NCBI GenBank assembly: GCA_002914805.1 | Contig: JXTB01000762.1 | Location: 68,536 to 132,535 of the forward strand | DNA: 64,000 bases | Direction of reading: 5' to 3' | DNA from: Parasponia andersonii | Lineage: Eukaryota > Streptophyta > Magnoliopsida > Rosales > Cannabaceae | Part shown: in pieces, positions 60,867-64,000 of the stretch | Layout: every line of letters begins with the position of its first letter | Position numbering within the stretch: position 1 is the first letter of the stretch | Made by a program: the position numbers and the translations under genes | Notes under the pieces: model-generated | What the model was told of the DNA's origin: nothing | Seen by the model: the letters and a program-made list of their open reading frames with translations, nothing else | The model's database searches: none

Positions 60867-62246
60867 AATTAGGCTATCATTAGTCGATTCTTTTGAGATA
60901 AATTACTTACCTAATAATGACTCCTTCATAAATTAGATTTTAAATTCCAAGTTCATGTAAATGTAATAGAAAAAGCAATTGAATTATGCCAAATTCGATC
61001 AAATTAATCAGGCCATGGTAGTTAGCGAGTTCTAATCGTCTGTCATTAATATAAGTCCTTATGGATGTTGTGCCTTATATAAACTATGTGAGGCACAAAC
61101 CATAGAGACACTAACATGATTTTTGCCAATTGGTCCCGTATAATTTAGGGAGGATGATAATAATAATTATTATTACGATCAAATTCAATATATAACTGTA
61201 CGGGAGAATCATATGAAACTATGATATAATCAGTTTCTCTCTCTCTAGATATCTCTTTTTCTTTTTTGAACCAAATTCGGTTTTTAGAAACAAGAAATTC
61301 TTTTTCCTGTGTGTGGCCAATCGGCTATATTTATTTAAATATTATGCCACTATTACAACATGACAAACAAACTAGAAACTGTATGAATTTTTTTTTTCCG
61401 TGCCACTGATTGGTTTCGTCATATTCATTTGTGGGAGGTTCCCTATAATTTTATTAAAGGAGGATAATATCATAACTTTACCAAATCCCATATTATTAAT
61501 TTAAAAAGCCCATTGGATGTGTACATGCTATTGTCGTTGGCATAGACTAATCAACTTTATTTTTGTATCATATACATGTGGCGCCTGCTGTGTTAATAAA
61601 CAATTTTATGTACACCTATAGTGAAGTACCTCAAGCCGAAACAAAATCTGATTGAACAACTATATATATTTTTTTCCTTAAAAAAATAATGATGAAGCTG
61701 GCATAGGAAGAAATGAATGGTCAATAACTATTATACTTTAAGATTGGAAAAAATAATTAACAAAAGATTACAAGCCGACCAATCTTGTTAGAAAAGCTTA
61801 AAACTTTGGAAGACACCAAACTAAACCCTCCCAAACAAATGTGTAAAGAAGTTAATTAATGTAATAAATTAAGCGACGTATTACATGTTCCAACTGCACT
61901 TGAATGATTATTTTCCAATTAGTGAAAACATCTACCTTTTTATTAAGCTCAATAACATTCATTTATTTAAACAAATCACAGTACAATCCACCACATCATT
62001 TGATAATTAAAAACTAAGAATTTAGATAAGAATTGATCCTTAAGTAGTACTCCATAATATAGACACTTATACGGGTACATGACGTGCATTTTTAAGTGTC
62101 AATCCGTCGAAAATATATGATGAAATTTAATAAAAAATTGACAATTCACTAGTCCTGACAGTAATTCATTTTTTTTTTTTTTTTATAAAATACCCCTCAG
62201 TCCATGACAACAATATAAAATTTCTGTATCATATAATGAAATACAT

Positions 62247-62248
<2 letters not shown>

Positions 62249-62282
<34 letters not shown>
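62249..62282. repeat. (GA)n microsatellite
   Basis: About 17 uninterrupted GA units, 470 bases before the small gene's start codon. Confidence 0.95.
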
Positions 62283-62284
<2 letters not shown>

Positions 62285-62627
62285 AATTATAAAGAAAAGG
62301 ATATTGTTGTGAGATTTGGTAAGATGTAGTAATAAGGAAGGCCTGCTGCTGTTTGAATAGAGCTTTCAATGTCTTCGTGAGGGGTTTAAAATTAGCATGA
62401 AGTCTGCGTGGCTTAGCGTGAAGAGCTGGACTCCAACCCATTACGCCACGTCAACATCTCAAATACTAGTACTCCCTATTTGTCCTCCTCCTCCTTTTAA
62501 ACCAATCCTACCTCTCCCTCTCTCCCCATTCCCCAACTTCAACATTTTATTCAACGCCAACCAAAAATACCAATTCCTCCTTGCCTTGTAGTTACTACCA
62601 AACTCAAAACCACAAACTCAACCTTCT

Positions 62628-62660
62628 TCATCATCATCATCTTCTTCTTCTTCTTCTTCT
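62628..62660 (+). repeat. (TCA)n(CTT)n run in the leader of the small gene
   Basis: Four TCA units pass into about seven CTT units, followed by further CT-rich sequence and a T-run to ~62700. Pyrimidine-rich leaders of this type are common at plant transcription starts. Confidence 0.85.
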
Positions 62661-62749
62661 CATTCTCTTTCTCCTTCCCTTCTTTTTTTTTTTTTTTTTT
62701 CCTCTCTCTCTCCCAGAAAAATAATAATAAAAATAATCAAAAATAAAAA

Positions 62750-63067
62750 ATGGAAGGTCTCATTCCATTTGTGTACCGAGTAATAGTCGAGTACAAGAAT
62801 AATGGAAGACAACATGACCTATTAGGTTCATGGTTCAATGAGTCCCCTTCAGCGTCCTACATCCGACTACCCGGTGACTCGGGTCGCTTCCAAACTTGTA
62901 ATTCTGACTTTCCGGTTTTCGGTTCGGATTTCGGATTCGTTTCTTCGCCGTCTAATAAGCCTTCTGCAGTACCAACTGCTGCTCATCCTTCTTCCTCATC
63001 ATCTTCTCAAATTATGGTGTCTTCTGGAGTTCACTCCCCGGTTCGTCGTAAAGTTACTGCTAATTGA
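62750..63067 (+). CDS. Uncharacterised small plant protein (MEGLIPFVYR type)
   Basis: A single-exon frame of 105 codons. The N-terminus MEGLIPFVYRVIVEYK, followed by a SWFNESPSASYIRLPGDSGR block (residues ~27-46), matches from memory a conserved but unstudied family of small land-plant proteins. The C-terminal half is serine-rich (AHPSSSSSSQ) and ends with a basic SPVRRKVTAN. There is no signal peptide or clear membrane segment. The ATG follows an A-rich leader (AAAATAAAAA), a favourable plant context. GC content is well above the surrounding DNA and drops again after the stop. The overlapping frame at 62838-63161 is its shadow. Function unknown. Confidence 0.8.
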   Translation: MEGLIPFVYRVIVEYKNNGRQHDLLGSWFNESPSASYIRLPGDSGRFQTCNSDFPVFGSDFGFVSSPSNKPSAVPTAAHPSSSSSSQIMVSSGVHSPVRRKVTAN

Positions 63068-63643
63068 TGACCATGTTCATGTTCATGATCATGATGATGA
63101 TGTTGTTTCTTACAATCAGAAAGTAAAAGTAAATGTGAAAGTGCCTGAAGAAAAGTACTGAGGGTGCAGAAGAACTTGTCAAAGTATATGATGCTGGTGG
63201 TGGGTTTGTCATAATATTTGAAGAGTTATTTGTTTATTATGATTATCATTTTCTTACTAGTCACTATTTTTTTCTTTTTTTTAAAAAAAAAAAAAACAAT
63301 GGTTGTGTTTTCGTTAGCTTGGAGTATAATAAAGCGAGTGGAAAAACCCAAAGGGGGCCACATGCTTTTCTGTACTTTGTTGTATATTTGTTAATCAGTG
63401 TGACTAGTTTTCGTGGAAGTGTAAATATTGATCGTCGAAATGTTTTAAAAAAAGTCATGCACCCATGTACTACTGGCCGAAGGGTCATACTTCCTATATG
63501 TAACTGTTGATATTTCAATGTCTACATTAAAGTAGTTTGTGATGATCAGATCGAATAAGATTGTTTATGACAATCAACTAATTATGAGTAACGGATTTGA
63601 AATTAATGCGATAGAAACAACGTGCGCATGTGTTGAGGTTGGT

Positions 63644-63645
<2 letters not shown>
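63068..63645. other. 3' region of the small gene
   Basis: Directly after the stop lie short ATGTTC/ATGATC and GATGATGATG repeats. AATAAA at 63328-63333 is a candidate poly(A) signal. Nothing else is recognised. Confidence 0.5.

Positions 63646-63691
<46 letters not shown>
63646..63691. repeat. (TA)n microsatellite
   Basis: About 23 TA units. The remaining ~300 bases to the window end are AT-rich with a CCCCCCACCCCC tract near 63795 and (AAT)n at ~63815-63830, and no gene. Confidence 0.95.
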
Positions 63692-63696
<5 letters not shown>

Positions 63697-64000
63697 GATA
63701 TTGTATATAATTTTACTTGAAAAGTAGAGATCTTCTCAAGACATCTCTTGAGAAAATATTCACTATTCTTATGATAAAAAACAGAGAGCAATTCCCCCCA
63801 CCCCCAATATACAAATAATAATAATAATAAGTGAAGGTAAAAAAATTTACCAAATAAATTCATATTATTGTTACTATTATTATAAGTAATTTTTGTAGGT
63901 AAATGAGTTCATATTATTGCTAAGATGATTCAGCGAGATTTCATATTTTCCAGCGACTACATGTAACAATTTTTTTAGTTTGTATAAACTTTTTTTTTAA

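Larger units (their letters stand above)
60867..62749. other. Intergenic region and upstream region of the small gene
   Basis: No gene is visible. A (GA)n run lies at 62249-62282. From ~62400 the sequence becomes richer in C and CT, with an ACGCCACGTCAAC box at 62444-62456 and CT-rich leader sequence including (TCA)n and (CTT)n at 62628-62660, consistent with the promoter and 5' UTR of the gene at 62750. Confidence 0.5.

Noticed and set aside
62838-63161. 107-codon frame overlapping the small gene
   Set aside because: It is the out-of-frame shadow of the MEGLIPFVYR gene; the HDHDD tail comes from a GATGATGATG repeat.
63539-63863. Open frames on both strands near the window end
   Set aside because: They are largely translations of the (TA)n microsatellite.

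Overview
The window is nuclear DNA from a flowering plant, most likely a eudicot. It is very AT-rich. Genes are split by GT-AG introns, the space between them holds LTR-retrotransposon fossils, MITEs, a tRNA-derived SINE and (AT)n microsatellites, and the genes belong to plant families (tropinone-reductase-like SDR, plant RCC1-repeat protein, LONESOME HIGHWAY-like bHLH). The species cannot be named from sequence alone. Small N positions (16988-16990, 24911, 29041, 40278) mark it as draft assembly.

Layout. 1-8380 is a nest of Ty3/gypsy fossils: a plus-strand LTR end (1-492); a minus-strand solo LTR whose halves lie at 1096-~1500 and 6721-8380; and inside it a 5'-truncated chromovirus-type element (pol ~1500-4615, 3' LTR 4620-6720). 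8381-17693 is gene-free AT-rich DNA with a degenerate minisatellite (14652-15170). 17694-20004 is an intact five-exon SDR gene. 20005-24128 is repeat-rich: two copies of an inverted-terminus repeat with an internal TTCTTGATGAA array, a small solo LTR, a Tourist-like MITE with TTA target duplications, and LTR-derived sequence. 24129-25799 is a broken second SDR copy lacking exons 1-2. 27679-31882 (+) is a ten-exon RCC1-repeat gene behind a promoter dense in ACGT boxes with a perfect heat-shock element. 32200-36811 (-) is a ten-exon LHW-like bHLH gene of 728 codons, with a 32-codon upstream ORF in its leader and a TATA box near 37870. These two genes converge and their 3' ends probably overlap.

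37880-47349 is gene-free. 47350-56974 is an old, broken Ty1/copia element with both LTRs, a primer-binding site and gag-pol remnants. 56975-62749 contains a 708-bp solo LTR, a SINE with a long perfect target duplication and a 59-bp tandem duplication. 62750-63067 (+) is a small single-exon gene for an uncharacterised plant protein.

The four intact genes do not form a pathway. The most noteworthy signals are the upstream ORF in the bHLH leader, the reconstructed nesting of the gypsy LTRs, the GC-AG intron in the SDR gene, the ACGT/heat-shock promoter cluster, and the C/T mismatches shared by several target-site duplications. I saw nothing that amounts to a wholly new biological system.
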